DNA of 64,000 bases from Streptomyces hawaiiensis (GCF_004803895.1 NZ_CP021978.1:806001-870000); one strand, 5' to 3'; shown: positions 45,388 to 53,818, counted from the stretch's first letter. Numbers and translations are program-made. Notes: generated by a model from the sequence alone, not told the origin.

Positions 45388-46261
45388 GTGTCTTCCGCAT
45401 CCCAGAGCCGGCCGTGGGACGTTCACCGGCTGCCGTCTGCCGAGGGCAGGATCTTCCTGGTCACCGGGGGTAACGCCGGGATCGGCTACTTCACCGCGGA
45501 GCAGCTCGCCGCCACCGGCGCCATCGTCATACTCGGCAGCCGGGACCGCGCGAAGCCCGACGCCGCCATGGCCTCGATCCGCTCACGCGTCTCCGGCGCG
45601 CATGTGCGGCACCTTCAACAACGCGGGGGTCGCACTCGACGCCCCGCCGCGTCGAGAGACCGAGGACGGCCACGAGTTGATGTTCGGCACCAACCACCTC
45701 GGCCACTTCGTGCTCACCCAGTGGCTGGCCCCCCTGCTGTCCACGGCACCAGCGGGCCGCATCGTGACGGTGGGAAGCTTCGCGGCACGGTCCGAGCGAC
45801 TGGACCTGGACGATCTGCAGTCGACCCAGGACTACCGGCCCAAGCGCACCTACGGCCGATCGAAGCTGGCGCAGATGTGCTTTGGCTTTGAACTCGATCG
45901 TCGCCTGCATGCCGTCGGCAGCACGGTGCTCAGTGTGGTGGCCCACCCTGGCGGCGCACTGGACTCTCTCACCCCGTCCCGCCCGCCGATAAGCGTGACA
46001 ACCCCCGGCGAGCGGTTGTGTGCCTTGCCCTCCGCGCTCTTGGTGCAGGGCAAGGACGCCGGAGCATGGCCCGTCGTCCGCGCCGTCCTCGACTCGGAGG
46101 TGCAGGGAGGACAGCTGTGGGGGCCGAGGGTCTTCGGCCTGCGTGGCATACCGCGGCGTGAGCCGGTCCCCTCGCATATGGCCGACCCAGCCGTCGCCGC
46201 TCGCCTGTGGGCCGTCAGCGGCGAGCTGGTCGGCACCGATCCGCACCTCGGCTTTCGGTAG
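45388..46261 (+). pseudogene. Short-chain dehydrogenase gene with internal deletion and frameshift
   Basis: Starts at GTG 45388 after [26 protein letters not shown] gives the cofactor motif; the frame runs to about 45600 ([11 protein letters not shown]) and then a different frame takes over with [29 protein letters not shown] (catalytic Tyr-Lys) and a normal C terminus ending DPHLGFR. About 30 residues between the two halves are missing. The remainder is well conserved, so the damage is recent. Confidence 0.85.
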
Positions 46262-46518
46262 GCGCGGAGCCGCGCCCACGAACACCTCTGGTCGGCGTGG
46301 TCGGGGGGCGGTTACCGGCGGCTCCGGTTTGCACCTGACGGTCGTCGACGACGCCTTCGCCAACTCGATCCGGCATCCTTTGCCAGCACCGCTCCCCGGC
46401 GTACGGTTTGCCCGTCAAGGGGAGCCGGCTGTTTCCGTATTCGACGAGCCGCACGATCTTGAGTGCTTCGGCCCCCCGCCCCGAGCATGCCGATGGCGGC
46501 CCGGCGGTTGCCGGCGGC

Positions 46519-47040
46519 TCACAGCCCCGGATGTACCGGGGTTCCGGGCAGTCCGGTCGGAGGCACTGTGCCGGTGGCCATGCGAAGGCCGAGGAGCTGT
46601 TGCGTGTGCCTGGGCACGTGGTCTTGCGCGAGGCCGTCGATGAGGCCGGCCAGGGGAACCGGCTGGTCCAGTACCAGTTCGTCGTGGGACACGAGGAGCG
46701 ACGGCACCAGGACCGAGGCGGCCTCCTCACTCAGCCGATCGGCGATGTCGCACAGAACGGCGGCTTGGCCGCGGACGTGGTCGATCAGGTCCGCCCGGTC
46801 CGCGTGCTCGGCGATGATCCGGTTCAGGTTCCACGGGTCGAGGCAGATCCGGTTGTCAAAGGTGGGCCGCGAGCCGGCGACCACGCCCAGGGCGACCGCC
46901 GCGATCGAGGCGTCGACGCTGAGGAGGTGGGCCAGCACCTGGTCGGCGTTCCACCCTCCGTCGGCCGCCTCGCCGAGGTCGGGGCCGGCCGCCACGTCGA
47001 GCAGTCTGTCGTAGGCCCCGCGCAAAGGTGCCGTGTCCAT
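46519..47040 (-). CDS. DinB-superfamily-like protein
   Basis: 173 aa from ATG 47038-47040 (MDTAPLRGAYDRLLDVAAGP). Four-helix character with NADQVLAHLLSVDASIAAVA, where the His lies at the position of a DinB metal ligand; the ending has RHTQQLLGLRMATG with a second His. Known DinB-like proteins are mycothiol- or bacillithiol-dependent enzymes, but substrate assignment is not possible here. Third gene of a SRPBCC-ArsR-DinB operon, 13 nt after the arsR stop with GAAGGGAAGCG before the start. Confidence 0.75.
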   Translation of the reverse strand: MDTAPLRGAYDRLLDVAAGPDLGEAADGGWNADQVLAHLLSVDASIAAVALGVVAGSRPTFDNRICLDPWNLNRIIAEHADRADLIDHVRGQAAVLCDIADRLSEEAASVLVPSLLVSHDELVLDQPVPLAGLIDGLAQDHVPRHTQQLLGLRMATGTVPPTGLPGTPVHPGL

Positions 47041-47053
47041 GCTGCGCTTCCCT

Positions 47054-47422
47054 TCAGTCGGGCTGAGTCGGATCCGCCTCGCGCTCCGCTGCTTCGGCGA
47101 CGCGTTTGATGTGGGCCAGCCGCCGGTCCCACTCCGTCGCGAGCGAGGCCATCCACCGTGCCGTCGTGTCGAGCGCCGCGGGCCGGACCGCGTACCGCAC
47201 CTCACGTCCGACGCGGCCGCCGGACACCAGCCCGGCCGCGTCCAGGACGGCGAGGTGCTTGACCACCGCCTGCCGCGAGACGGGAAGTTGTTCGGCGAGC
47301 GTCGTGGCGGTGGCCTCGCCCTGTGCGGCGAGAAGGTCGAGCAGCCGGCGTCGCGTCGGGTCGGCCAGCGCACCGATGACACTGTCGACGACGTCGGCGG
47401 CGCCGGAGCCTTCCTCCGTCAC
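47054..47422 (-). CDS. ArsR-family regulator
   Basis: 122 aa. Winged helix across residues 10-85: VIGALADPTRRRLLDLLAAQ, TTLAEQLPVSRQAVVKHLAV, LDAAGLVSGGRVGREVRYAV. No Cys-based metal site (no ELCVCDL), so it is the SRPBCC-linked type of ArsR rather than a metal sensor. It overlaps the upstream SRPBCC gene by 4 nt (ATGA). Pairs of this kind are common in actinobacteria; the ligand is unknown. It likely binds the TGCAA-N8-TTGCA site upstream of the operon. Confidence 0.9.
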   Translation of the reverse strand: MTEEGSGAADVVDSVIGALADPTRRRLLDLLAAQGEATATTLAEQLPVSRQAVVKHLAVLDAAGLVSGGRVGREVRYAVRPAALDTTARWMASLATEWDRRLAHIKRVAEAAEREADPTQPD

Positions 47423-47865
47423 GTGGCCGGCTGCTCGGCACGCGTCTTGAGCGCGCCGAGCTCCAGGGGCCAGCCTTCGCTGTGGTCCTTCCGGTTCTGG
47501 CTGCGCAGTTCCTCGGGCCCGGCCAGCGCCGCGAAGCCGCTCTCGACGACACGGAGTCGCGTCCGGTCACCTTCCTGGGTCAGCGTGAACTCCACCAGCG
47601 TGCTGTTGTTCTCGCGCAGCTCTTCGCCGGGGAACGCGCTGGTCCAGCGGTAGGCCAGATACGTCGGCGGCTCGACCTTCTCCACGCGCACCGGGAAGTC
47701 GCCGTGCTCGGCGTTCTTCACCACCGTCGACTCGCCCTCCCTCGCCACGGTGCCGGGCAGGCTCGCCTTGTCCGCGACCCAGAACCCCGGCTGGGCCACC
47801 AGCGACCAGACCTGCTCCATGGGCGCTGCGATCAGGGTTTCGCGTTCGATCCGGTCCTCGCTCAT
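47419..47865 (-). CDS. SRPBCC (AHSA1-like) protein
   Basis: 148 aa from ATG 47863-47865 (MSEDRIERETLIAAPMEQVW), chosen because AAGGAG lies 6 nt before it; an ATG 15 nt upstream overlaps that site. AHSA1/START-like fold: AAPMEQVWSLVAQPGFWVAD, AYRWTSAFPGEELRENNSTL, VEFTLTQEGDRTRLRVVESG and FAAL. Binds hydrophobic ligands in many relatives. First gene of an operon with arsR and the DinB-like gene. Confidence 0.88.
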   Translation of the reverse strand: MSEDRIERETLIAAPMEQVWSLVAQPGFWVADKASLPGTVAREGESTVVKNAEHGDFPVRVEKVEPPTYLAYRWTSAFPGEELRENNSTLVEFTLTQEGDRTRLRVVESGFAALAGPEELRSQNRKDHSEGWPLELGALKTRAEQPAT

Positions 47866-47899
47866 GAGGTACTCCTTCATCGTCTCCGCCTCCATCTCC

Positions 47900-47917
47900 T
47901 GCAACTCCACAATTGCA
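47900..47917 (-). promoter_or_regulatory. Candidate ArsR operator upstream of the SRPBCC operon
   Basis: Perfect inverted repeat TGCAA-N8-TTGCA, 35 nt before the SRPBCC start. On the - strand it overlaps a possible -10 (caattg) located 16 nt after TTGCGT, so binding there would block transcription. A further TTGCA half-site occurs at about 47945. Confidence 0.5.
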
Positions 47918-48018
47918 CATGACTCAGCCTCACGCAACCCGAGGGTTGCACTTTGCGGGCGGCGGACCGTGGAGCCGCATCCCGGTGAGCCGTTCCAGGC
48001 TGTCGGGGTCCGTGCTGG

Positions 48019-48630
48019 TCAGGGAGCAGACCGGCGAAGGCTGCTGAACACCTCGGGGGTCGTCCACCCGCGCAGCGTGGCGTGCATCGTCGACCGGAAT
48101 GCGGCCTCGGCCGTGGCGGCGTCGAGGGCCCCGGCCAGTTCGAGAGTCACGAGCCCGTGCATGGCCGCCCACAGCGACAGGGCGATCGACGTCGCGTCGC
48201 CGGCGAGGACGGACTCCGTCAGCGCGCGGTCGATCGCCGCGAGAAGTGGACCGATCGGGTCACTGCCACCGACCTCCCCCGACGGATCGAAGGACTGCAC
48301 ACCCCCGAACAACACCGTGTACAGGTGGCGGTGTCCGCACCCCCAGCGACGGTAGGCGACGGCCAGCGCGTAGAGGTCGGCGAGAGGATCCACGGAGGTC
48401 CGCACCGCCGACACCTCCCGGAACAGGCCGGCGACGGCTCTGTCACGCACCGCGTCGATCAGCCCGTCCTTACCGCCGAACAGGGAGTACACCGCCGTCG
48501 TCGACGCCTCCGCGGCGGCTGCCACAGCGCGGACGGTGACCGACTCCCGCGGACGCGTGGCGAGCATCTCGGTCGCGCACACCACAAGCCGCTCTCTGAC
48601 GGCCCCGTCGTTCGTTTTCGGCCTACCCAC
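48019..48630 (-). CDS. TetR-family regulator
   Basis: 203 aa from GTG 48628-48630 (VGRPKTNDGAVRERL); the longer ATG frame would cover the operator. Helix-turn-helix at about residues 10-60 with VTVRAVAAAAEASTTAVYSLF. C-terminal part is the TetR_C_13-like WHG domain type (RWGCGHRHLYTVLFGG, LWAAMHGLVTLELAG). Divergent from the alpha/beta hydrolase gene with a 68-nt gap that contains a palindromic operator, so it probably represses both. Confidence 0.9.
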   Translation of the reverse strand: MGRPKTNDGAVRERLVVCATEMLATRPRESVTVRAVAAAAEASTTAVYSLFGGKDGLIDAVRDRAVAGLFREVSAVRTSVDPLADLYALAVAYRRWGCGHRHLYTVLFGGVQSFDPSGEVGGSDPIGPLLAAIDRALTESVLAGDATSIALSLWAAMHGLVTLELAGALDAATAEAAFRSTMHATLRGWTTPEVFSSLRRSAP

Positions 48631-48661
48631 GATGAGCAGCCTACCGCCTCTGATAACGTCG

Positions 48662-48682
48662 TTTTGAAACAGCGTTCTGAAA
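48662..48682. promoter_or_regulatory. TetR operator between regulator and hydrolase genes
   Basis: ttttgaaac-agc-gttctgaaa is an imperfect palindrome of the form TTTyrrAAC-AGC-GTTyyrAAA, also readable as two direct gttNtgaaac repeats. It is centred in the 68-nt divergent gap. Confidence 0.65.
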
Positions 48683-48698
48683 CTGTCGGAGGTTCGTC

Positions 48699-50033
48699 GT
48701 GCCCGCATCAGTCATACGTCTCGCCCGCTTCACCGGGCGCTTATCCCTTGCCTTGGCGGCCGTCGTGGCGCTGGTCGTCGTGTTTCTCGCCCTGATCGCC
48801 CTCACAGACGGGACGGGCTCGGGGCTTGCCGCTTGGTCGACGACCATTGGAGCCGGGCTCGCCCTCGCGGTGTGGCGAGGTCGGCGTCGCCCCTGGCCGG
48901 CGCGGCTCGTGCCGTTTCTGCCGGTGGTCGTGGCGGCGGCGTTGACGGCGGCGGTCTGTGTCCCGACCGTGCCGACGGAACGGCAACGCCCGCCCGCCCT
49001 GCCGTTCGTGGCCACGCAGCACTGGAGTCTGAGCACGGGCAGCCGGGTCGCGGTGTACCACTACCCGCCGGCGAACAACGGCCCCAGGCATCCCGTCCCG
49101 TTCGTGTACCTCAACGGCGGACCGGTCCGCGGCATCTCGGTGCTCGACCACCGGTTCCTGCAACTCCTGGCACGCCAGGGCTACGACGTCTACGCCTACG
49201 AATCCGCCGGCGCCGGACGCAGCGATCTGCTCCCCATGGACCAGTACACGATCACCAGGTCGGTTCGTGATCTCGCCGCCTTCGTCGACCGCCTGGACAA
49301 GGGCAAGGTCGACATCCTCGGCTTCTCCGCCGGCGGGGCGGTGCTCACTCGAGCTCTGGCCGATCCGAGCGTCGCCGCACGCCTGCACCGGGCGATCATC
49401 GCCGAGCCCGGCCCCATGGACGGGCCCACCGCGCACATCGCCGGCCACAAGGGCCGAAGTTCCGCACGGGGCCTCGCACCCGCCATGACCGGACCGCGAT
49501 CGACACATGTCCCCCGGTACGCCGTGGCGTTCGGCCTCATGCGACTCGGACTCCTCTCCCCCGGCACCGGGCTGATCGGTCAGGCCGAGGGCGTCAACGC
49601 CTTCACCGCCGCGGACCTCGGCAGCGACACCGCGTCCGCCTACTGCGCGCGCGACGCACACCGCATCCCCACCGAGGACACCGCGCGGAACTTCTCCTTC
49701 AGCCCCGCCGCCAGCCTCCGCGTCCAGCAGACGATCAAGGACTCACCCTCCATCGCACCGCGACTGGAGCGGTCCCGGACCCCGGCGATGCTGATGATCG
49801 CCGAGTGCTCCTCCCAGGTCCGCCAATGGGCGACCGCCCCTCTTGCCCATGACCCCGCCATCGGGCGCACGCAGTACATGCCCGGAGTCGGACACCACAT
49901 GTGGAACGGCCTGGACGACAACAACGACCGTGCCGCCGCCGTCGTCACCGCGTTCCTTGAGGGCAAACCGGCACCCCTGCCCAACTACCCGGCTCGCAAG
50001 GACATCCCTGCGTTCCTGCGCGAGCACAGGTGA
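48699..50033 (+). CDS. Membrane-anchored alpha/beta-hydrolase
   Basis: 444 aa from GTG 48699 after GGAGG. Two to three N-terminal hydrophobic helices (about residues 14-36, 45-60, 72-88) place the hydrolase domain outside or at the membrane. Domain: FVYLNGGPVRG (oxyanion region), YDVYAYESAGAGRSDLLP, nucleophile GFSAGGAVLT, and the final His in GVGHHMWNG. Resembles proline-iminopeptidase/epoxide-hydrolase-type folds; substrate unknown. The divergent TetR suggests inducible expression, for example for detoxification. Confidence 0.88.
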   Translation: MPASVIRLARFTGRLSLALAAVVALVVVFLALIALTDGTGSGLAAWSTTIGAGLALAVWRGRRRPWPARLVPFLPVVVAAALTAAVCVPTVPTERQRPPALPFVATQHWSLSTGSRVAVYHYPPANNGPRHPVPFVYLNGGPVRGISVLDHRFLQLLARQGYDVYAYESAGAGRSDLLPMDQYTITRSVRDLAAFVDRLDKGKVDILGFSAGGAVLTRALADPSVAARLHRAIIAEPGPMDGPTAHIAGHKGRSSARGLAPAMTGPRSTHVPRYAVAFGLMRLGLLSPGTGLIGQAEGVNAFTAADLGSDTASAYCARDAHRIPTEDTARNFSFSPAASLRVQQTIKDSPSIAPRLERSRTPAMLMIAECSSQVRQWATAPLAHDPAIGRTQYMPGVGHHMWNGLDDNNDRAAAVVTAFLEGKPAPLPNYPARKDIPAFLREHR

Positions 50034-50532
50034 ACGCGACCACGCTCAAGGTCCCGTAAGGCGCGTAGCAGCATCCCCGCCTCACCCACACGTAGGGGGT
50101 CGACTGTCGCACCCCGAGTGCACCCGGGGATGGAGTCGACCCGCACAGGGTGGTCTGCCCTTCGGCATAAGCCTCAGCGCGCAATGCGGGGGCCCTTCTT
50201 GGAGAACCCCGCGCACGGTTGCTCGCCGTCTCATGCATAACGTCGCGAGTGGCCCCTTGCCTGATCTGGCACTGCGCGTTCAGAACCGAGCCCGAGGGGA
50301 GGTGCGGGAGTTCCTGTACGAGAATCGAATTCCGCGAGCATCGCCTGTACGTCCTGGAGTTCGCCGGCTGACACCCACACGTCCAGGCAGACACCCACAC
50401 GTCAGGATCGGGTACAGCTCCGATCCGTGGGGCCGGCTCGCCCAGCACGATGGGGAGGCGAACCGCTGGTATCACACATTGCCGCAGCAGCCCTCGTCGC
50501 TTGGCTCCACACCTGATCCAGCTGATAAACCG
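50034..50532. other. No supported gene
   Basis: No frame with motifs or a ribosome site. The only structure noticed is a short direct repeat, acccacacgt, at about 50084, 50371 and 50393, the last two within 22 nt of each other. Probably eroded DNA. Confidence 0.35.
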
Positions 50533-50868
50533 TCAGTCGGAGATCCGGCGTCTTGTCCGGATGAGAATCGCCTCGCCAACGATCGCAAGGATCAACAGCA
50601 CAAAGCAGCATCCGAAACCGAGCAGCCCGGCCGCGAACAGGTAGAGCGAACGCGGATCCATGCACGCCCAGGTGGACGAGCAACTGACGGTCCGCGGGTC
50701 CGCCGGCGGCCCCATCGCATGCCAGCCGATGACGACGCAGAGCACGGAGACGGCGGCCGCGGCGGAGAGCAGGATCCACCGGACCCGCCGGGCTCCCCAC
50801 CACGACAGGGTCCATCCCACGACGATCGCCGCCGGCAGGGTGAACACGTAACCGGGGACTATGTCCAC
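50533..50868 (-). CDS. Small membrane protein, three helices (unknown)
   Basis: 111 aa from GTG 50866-50868 (VDIVPGYVFTLPAAIVVGWT). Helices at about residues 5-22, 30-50 and 75-100; the loop between helices 2 and 3 carries two Cys (CSSTWAC) and looks extracellular; basic end RTRRRISD. No family recognised. It lies alone among degraded sequence with a modest upstream signal, but composition and topology are those of a genuine membrane protein. Confidence 0.6.
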   Translation of the reverse strand: MDIVPGYVFTLPAAIVVGWTLSWWGARRVRWILLSAAAAVSVLCVVIGWHAMGPPADPRTVSCSSTWACMDPRSLYLFAAGLLGFGCCFVLLILAIVGEAILIRTRRRISD

Positions 50869-51526
50869 TCTGAATCGCTCCGCGACATCAAGGGCCGGCC
50901 GGTCTGCCGCTGGGTGAGGTGGTCGCCCATGTTGATCAAGCCTACCGTCGGGTGCTTGACGGTCGGCAGGTCACCTGTCGGCTTTCGAGCCTCACCTCAA
51001 GTCCCAGGCCGAGACGGTCGCCGGACTTGAGCTTCACTCACGTGGTCGCGGCGTAGTCGGCCACGGTCGAGGTGAAGAGCCCCTTCACGGTCGACAGGTC
51101 GCCCAGTCTGTTGAGGGCGGCGTGACGTCCCCCCTGAGGGTGCAAGCACGGTGCGGGCGACCTCGATCCGCTTCTTCTGCACGGCAGGCTTGACCGCTGG
51201 AGGGTTGTCCGGTCGGCCGCCCCGCCTGTTCGAAACGGAGGGAGGCGCCGACCGCGTCGTGCCAGGACACGAAGCACCAGGGTTGATGAGTCGCCGCTGC
51301 CGACAAGCCTCACGGGCTGGCAGTACCGATTCCTGACGCCCACCAAGATCCGGACCGGGAGCGGACCAACTCCGGACCAACCCACATGCCGGACCTTGAC
51401 GCAGCGTAGTCAGCACCAAGTCAGCACGGGAGTCAGCACCCCACCTCCGAATCCCGCCCGAACAGTGCACCTCGGACAGCGCTCTCGCGGGCCCGATTGG
51501 AGCTCTCATAGAGGCGTCGGCGACGC
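50869..51526. other. Degraded stretch without a supported gene
   Basis: The - strand contains peptide-like pieces in different frames, for example PAVKPAVQKKRIEVARTVLA and HAALNRLGDLSTVKGLFTST, suggesting a shattered gene of unknown family. Around 51405-51440 the 8-mer gtcagcac occurs three times at 12-nt steps; the same word precedes repeat copy A (38132) and follows copy B (51802). Confidence 0.35.
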
Positions 51527-51741
51527 GGTCATGGTGACCGCACGCACCTGCGCACCCGGAACTATGGTGTCCCACCACATGTGCCACTGACCTGCGGATT
51601 CCTACGGTATGGCGACACGAATACGTCCCCGCCAACCGCTTGGAAGCGGAGCCGATGTCCTCCCCCGCAACCGCTCCCCCACCCCCCGCCAGCCTCAAAC
51701 GCATCGTCGCCGCCAGCCTCATCGGCACCACCATCGAGTGG
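51527..51741 (+). repeat. Copy B of a duplicated MHS-transporter 5' region
   Basis: Direct-repeat partner of 38161-38373. It shares the non-coding upstream part (ctatggtgtcccaccac, ttcctacggtatggcgacac) and the first codons of the transporter, and diverges at the same place, just after the codons for IEW. Confidence 0.8.
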
Positions 51742-51768
51742 TACGACAACTCATTCGATCGGGGCTAG
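51655..51768 (+). pseudogene. N-terminal stub of an MHS-family MFS transporter (copy B)
   Basis: 37 codons: MSSPATAPPPPASLKRIVAA, SLIGTTIEWYDNSFDRG, stop at 51766-51768. The beginning matches metabolite:H+ symporters closely, including the WYD that opens helix 1, after which the sequence is unrelated. Confidence 0.75.
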
Positions 51769-52263
51769 GACCTGCGGTTTTCCATGATTCCGGCCCTCGA
51801 AGTCAGCACGGAACCAGCACGGGGGTTGGTGGCGTGCTGTCGGTGCTGGCACACCAGCGACACGGCACGCTCCAACGAGCTCAGCGGCGTTGGGGCACGG
51901 TTACACAACGTTGCGAAAGGTATCGGCCAATGCGCTCCTCGGTGTGGATTCGTCGGGCGTCGGCAAGGCGGCGGCTATGAGAACGATGCTGGTACGTGAA
52001 CTCAGCCATGACACGCTCTGGCAACTGGTCAGCTACGGCGTGCTCGATCTTGAGGACGGCCCACCGGATCGACTCCGTCGGTACCCAGCTCACCGCGGGC
52101 CTCTCCTTCAGCCGAGCGCAGCAGTACGCACGCGACCACACCGCGCAGGAAGCCATCGACACGGACATAACTGCTACCGCAGAGGGTCTCGTTCCACTGG
52201 GGACCAGTTACTTGCTGGGCGGGAAGCACAGCTCCGAAGGGGCCTTGGCCTCCCGTCGCCCAG
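51769..52263. other. Unresolved stretch upstream of the CRISPR remnant
   Basis: On the + strand two frames give organised pieces, RTMLVRELSHDTLWQLVSYG with VLDLEDGPPD and then QLTAGLSFSRAQQYARDHTA with EAIDTDITATAEGL, which could be one frameshifted gene of unknown family. At 52200-52230 a badly decayed fourth CRISPR-like repeat may be present, in phase with the three clearer ones. Confidence 0.3.
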
Positions 52264-52416
52264 GAGACTATCCCCGCGGGGGAGGGGAGCAAATTGCTGC
52301 CGCATGAAAGTTGAAACCGCGCAGTGGACCATCCCTGCAGGCGCAGGGAGCAGCGCTGCAACCTCACCGCCACGACCCTGTCGTGTGGACCATCCCCGCG
52401 CCGGTGCGGGGTGCAG
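52264..52416 (+). CRISPR. Orphan three-repeat remnant of a type I-E-like CRISPR array
   Basis: Repeats at 52264-52292, 52325-52353 and 52386-52416 share the form tggaccatccc-Y-gc-N-gc-R-ggg-N-gcag, with a central hairpin (ccctgc/gcaggg in repeat 2, ccccgc/gcgggg in repeat 3). Both spacers are exactly 32 nt and the atccc core recurs at exactly 61-nt steps (52270, 52331, 52392), the geometry of type I-E arrays of actinobacteria. Repeat 1 is degenerate and repeat 3 has a 2-nt longer loop. No cas gene is in the window. It abuts an Imm1-like gene and an IS6 element. Confidence 0.7.
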
Positions 52417-52492
52417 CATTCGTGGATGACCTCGAATCAAATGAGATGCCGTCTAAAGAAGCACCGGTCATGATCGGGTCACCAGCTTTTAG

Positions 52493-52894
52493 CTACTGCT
52501 CACACCACTCACCCAGAGAGCCGGCCGCCCGCGTCTGAGTGAAGTTGTGCACCAGGGCCCACGCCCGATCGATGTTCAGAACACAGTCGCCCGTGAACGC
52601 GGCGAGGTCGTCCGCGATCGGGACTTCGACCTCGGCACCCGAGGGCACCGTGCCGTCTCCTACGAGCAGAAACATCCGCTCAGTGCTCCTCATCAGATGG
52701 ACGACCGCGTGATCATCTCTGAAGGCCAGGGTCAGCACCGGGAACTCCCTGTTCGGCGACCGAACCTCGACGTATCCCTGACCACAGGAACACAGTTCGT
52801 TGAAGCGGTCTGACAGATCCTTCACCTCTGAACATCTCTCAACCGGATGGAACAGTCCGGATTCCGGCGACGTCGCCGCCCACACCACGTTCAT
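52493..52894 (-). CDS. Imm1-like immunity protein
   Basis: 133 aa from ATG 52892-52894 (MNVVWAATSPESGLFHPVER); the longer frame reads through the IS6 end and is not used. Organisation resembles Imm1 proteins: a strand-rich core FPVLTLAFRDDHAVVHLMRS, FLLVGDGTVPSGAEVEVPIA, then DDLAAFTGDCVLNIDRAW and a final W. Such proteins neutralise a secreted or contact-delivered toxin. No toxin gene is visible next to it, so it is an orphan immunity gene or has another role. The family call is by pattern only. Confidence 0.55.
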   Translation of the reverse strand: MNVVWAATSPESGLFHPVERCSEVKDLSDRFNELCSCGQGYVEVRSPNREFPVLTLAFRDDHAVVHLMRSTERMFLLVGDGTVPSGAEVEVPIADDLAAFTGDCVLNIDRAWALVHNFTQTRAAGSLGEWCEQ

Positions 52895-52963
52895 CCAACC
52901 CTCGTTCGCACACAGGTCTCGACCACGATCCAGGGCCACGCTCCCACGATCCACCACGACGGC

Positions 52964-53818
52964 GTTGTCACGTTGTTGGGTGTGTGGGTGCCTGATGGTA
53001 CCGGGGTGTGGTGGGGCGGAGTGTCGGCCTTGGGTCAGGCTGTCGCGGGCTGGCCAGCGGTGCCGGTGATGTGGTCCCAGATGGCGAAGCAGACGGCCAT
53101 CTCGGCTCGGTAGTCGTGTGCGGGCATCAGATGGCGGCGGGGTCGGAAGTGGGGTGAGATGCCGCTGAATGCGGACAGGAACCGCTGGGCTGCGCCGGTG
53201 TTGCGGAAGCTCTTCGTCGCCCGTTCGCGCTGCCTGGTGGGCTGGTGGCTGTTCTCCGCCCGGTTGTTCAGGCCCTTGTGGGAGCGGTGCTCGACGGAAG
53301 GCATGCCCTCGCGGTGAGCGGCGCCGTATGAGCGCAGCTTGTCCGTGACGATCACCCGGGGCACCACGCCTGCCGTCTTGAGGAGTCGGCGGAAGAATCG
53401 CTTCGCCGCGGTCCTGTCCCGCCGGTTCTGCACCAGGATGTCCAGCACCATGCCGTCCTGGTCGACAGCCCGCCAGAGGTACTTCTGCTCGCCGTTGATC
53501 TTGATGAAGACCTCGTCCAGGTGCCACTTGTCACCAGGCCGGGGCTGGCGGCGGCGCAGCGAATTGGCGTACCGGTGCCCGAACTTCATGCACCAGCGGC
53601 GGATGGTCTCGTAGGAGACGATCACGCCGCGCTCGAGCATCAGCTCCTCGACCTCACGGAAGCTGAGCGGGAACCGGAAGTACAGCCACACGCAGTGGGA
53701 GATCACCTCGACCGGGTACCGGTGACCCCTGTACGACGGCGACGCGCTCCCCACGGACGATCCCCCTCCACCATGATCAACCCGGAGATCATCCCACCCG
53801 CTCAGCCGACGTGACAGC
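52964..53818 (-). mobile_element. IS6-family insertion sequence
   Basis: About 855 bp with one transposase gene. Candidate terminal inverted repeats begin gttgtcacgt (52964-52973) and, at the other end, gctgtcacgt on the reverse strand (53809-53818), 9 of 10 matching and with weaker similarity further in. No 8-bp target duplication is evident, which suggests rearrangement after insertion or that the ends are slightly misplaced. Confidence 0.65.
53035..53754 (-). CDS. IS6-family transposase
   Basis: 239 aa from GTG 53752-53754 (VGSASPSYRGHRYPVEVISH), preceded by GGAGGGGGATC. DDE catalytic residues are visible in WHLDEVFIKINGEQKYLWRA (D), VIVTDKLRSYGAAHREG (D) and NRAENSHQPTRQRERATKSF (E). The N-terminal SFREVEELMLERGVIVSYET-type region binds the ends. 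The full length fits IS6 transposases (about 230-240 aa), so the enzyme may be active. The C terminus ends GTAGQPATA. Confidence 0.93.
   Translation of the reverse strand: MGSASPSYRGHRYPVEVISHCVWLYFRFPLSFREVEELMLERGVIVSYETIRRWCMKFGHRYANSLRRRQPRPGDKWHLDEVFIKINGEQKYLWRAVDQDGMVLDILVQNRRDRTAAKRFFRRLLKTAGVVPRVIVTDKLRSYGAAHREGMPSVEHRSHKGLNNRAENSHQPTRQRERATKSFRNTGAAQRFLSAFSGISPHFRPRRHLMPAHDYRAEMAVCFAIWDHITGTAGQPATA

Noticed and set aside
50084..50405. Three copies of acccacacgt as a possible CRISPR or att array
   Set aside because: Irregular spacing and too short; no spacer-like periodicity.
50997..51749. 250-codon - strand frame ending in the MHS repeat region
   Set aside because: Its N-terminal similarity to the frame at 38.1-38.4 kb arises because both are antisense to the duplicated transporter stub.
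52174..52440. - strand open frame across the CRISPR remnant
   Set aside because: Contains the repeated PAPAGMVH-type peptide that results from translating CRISPR repeats; not a real protein.
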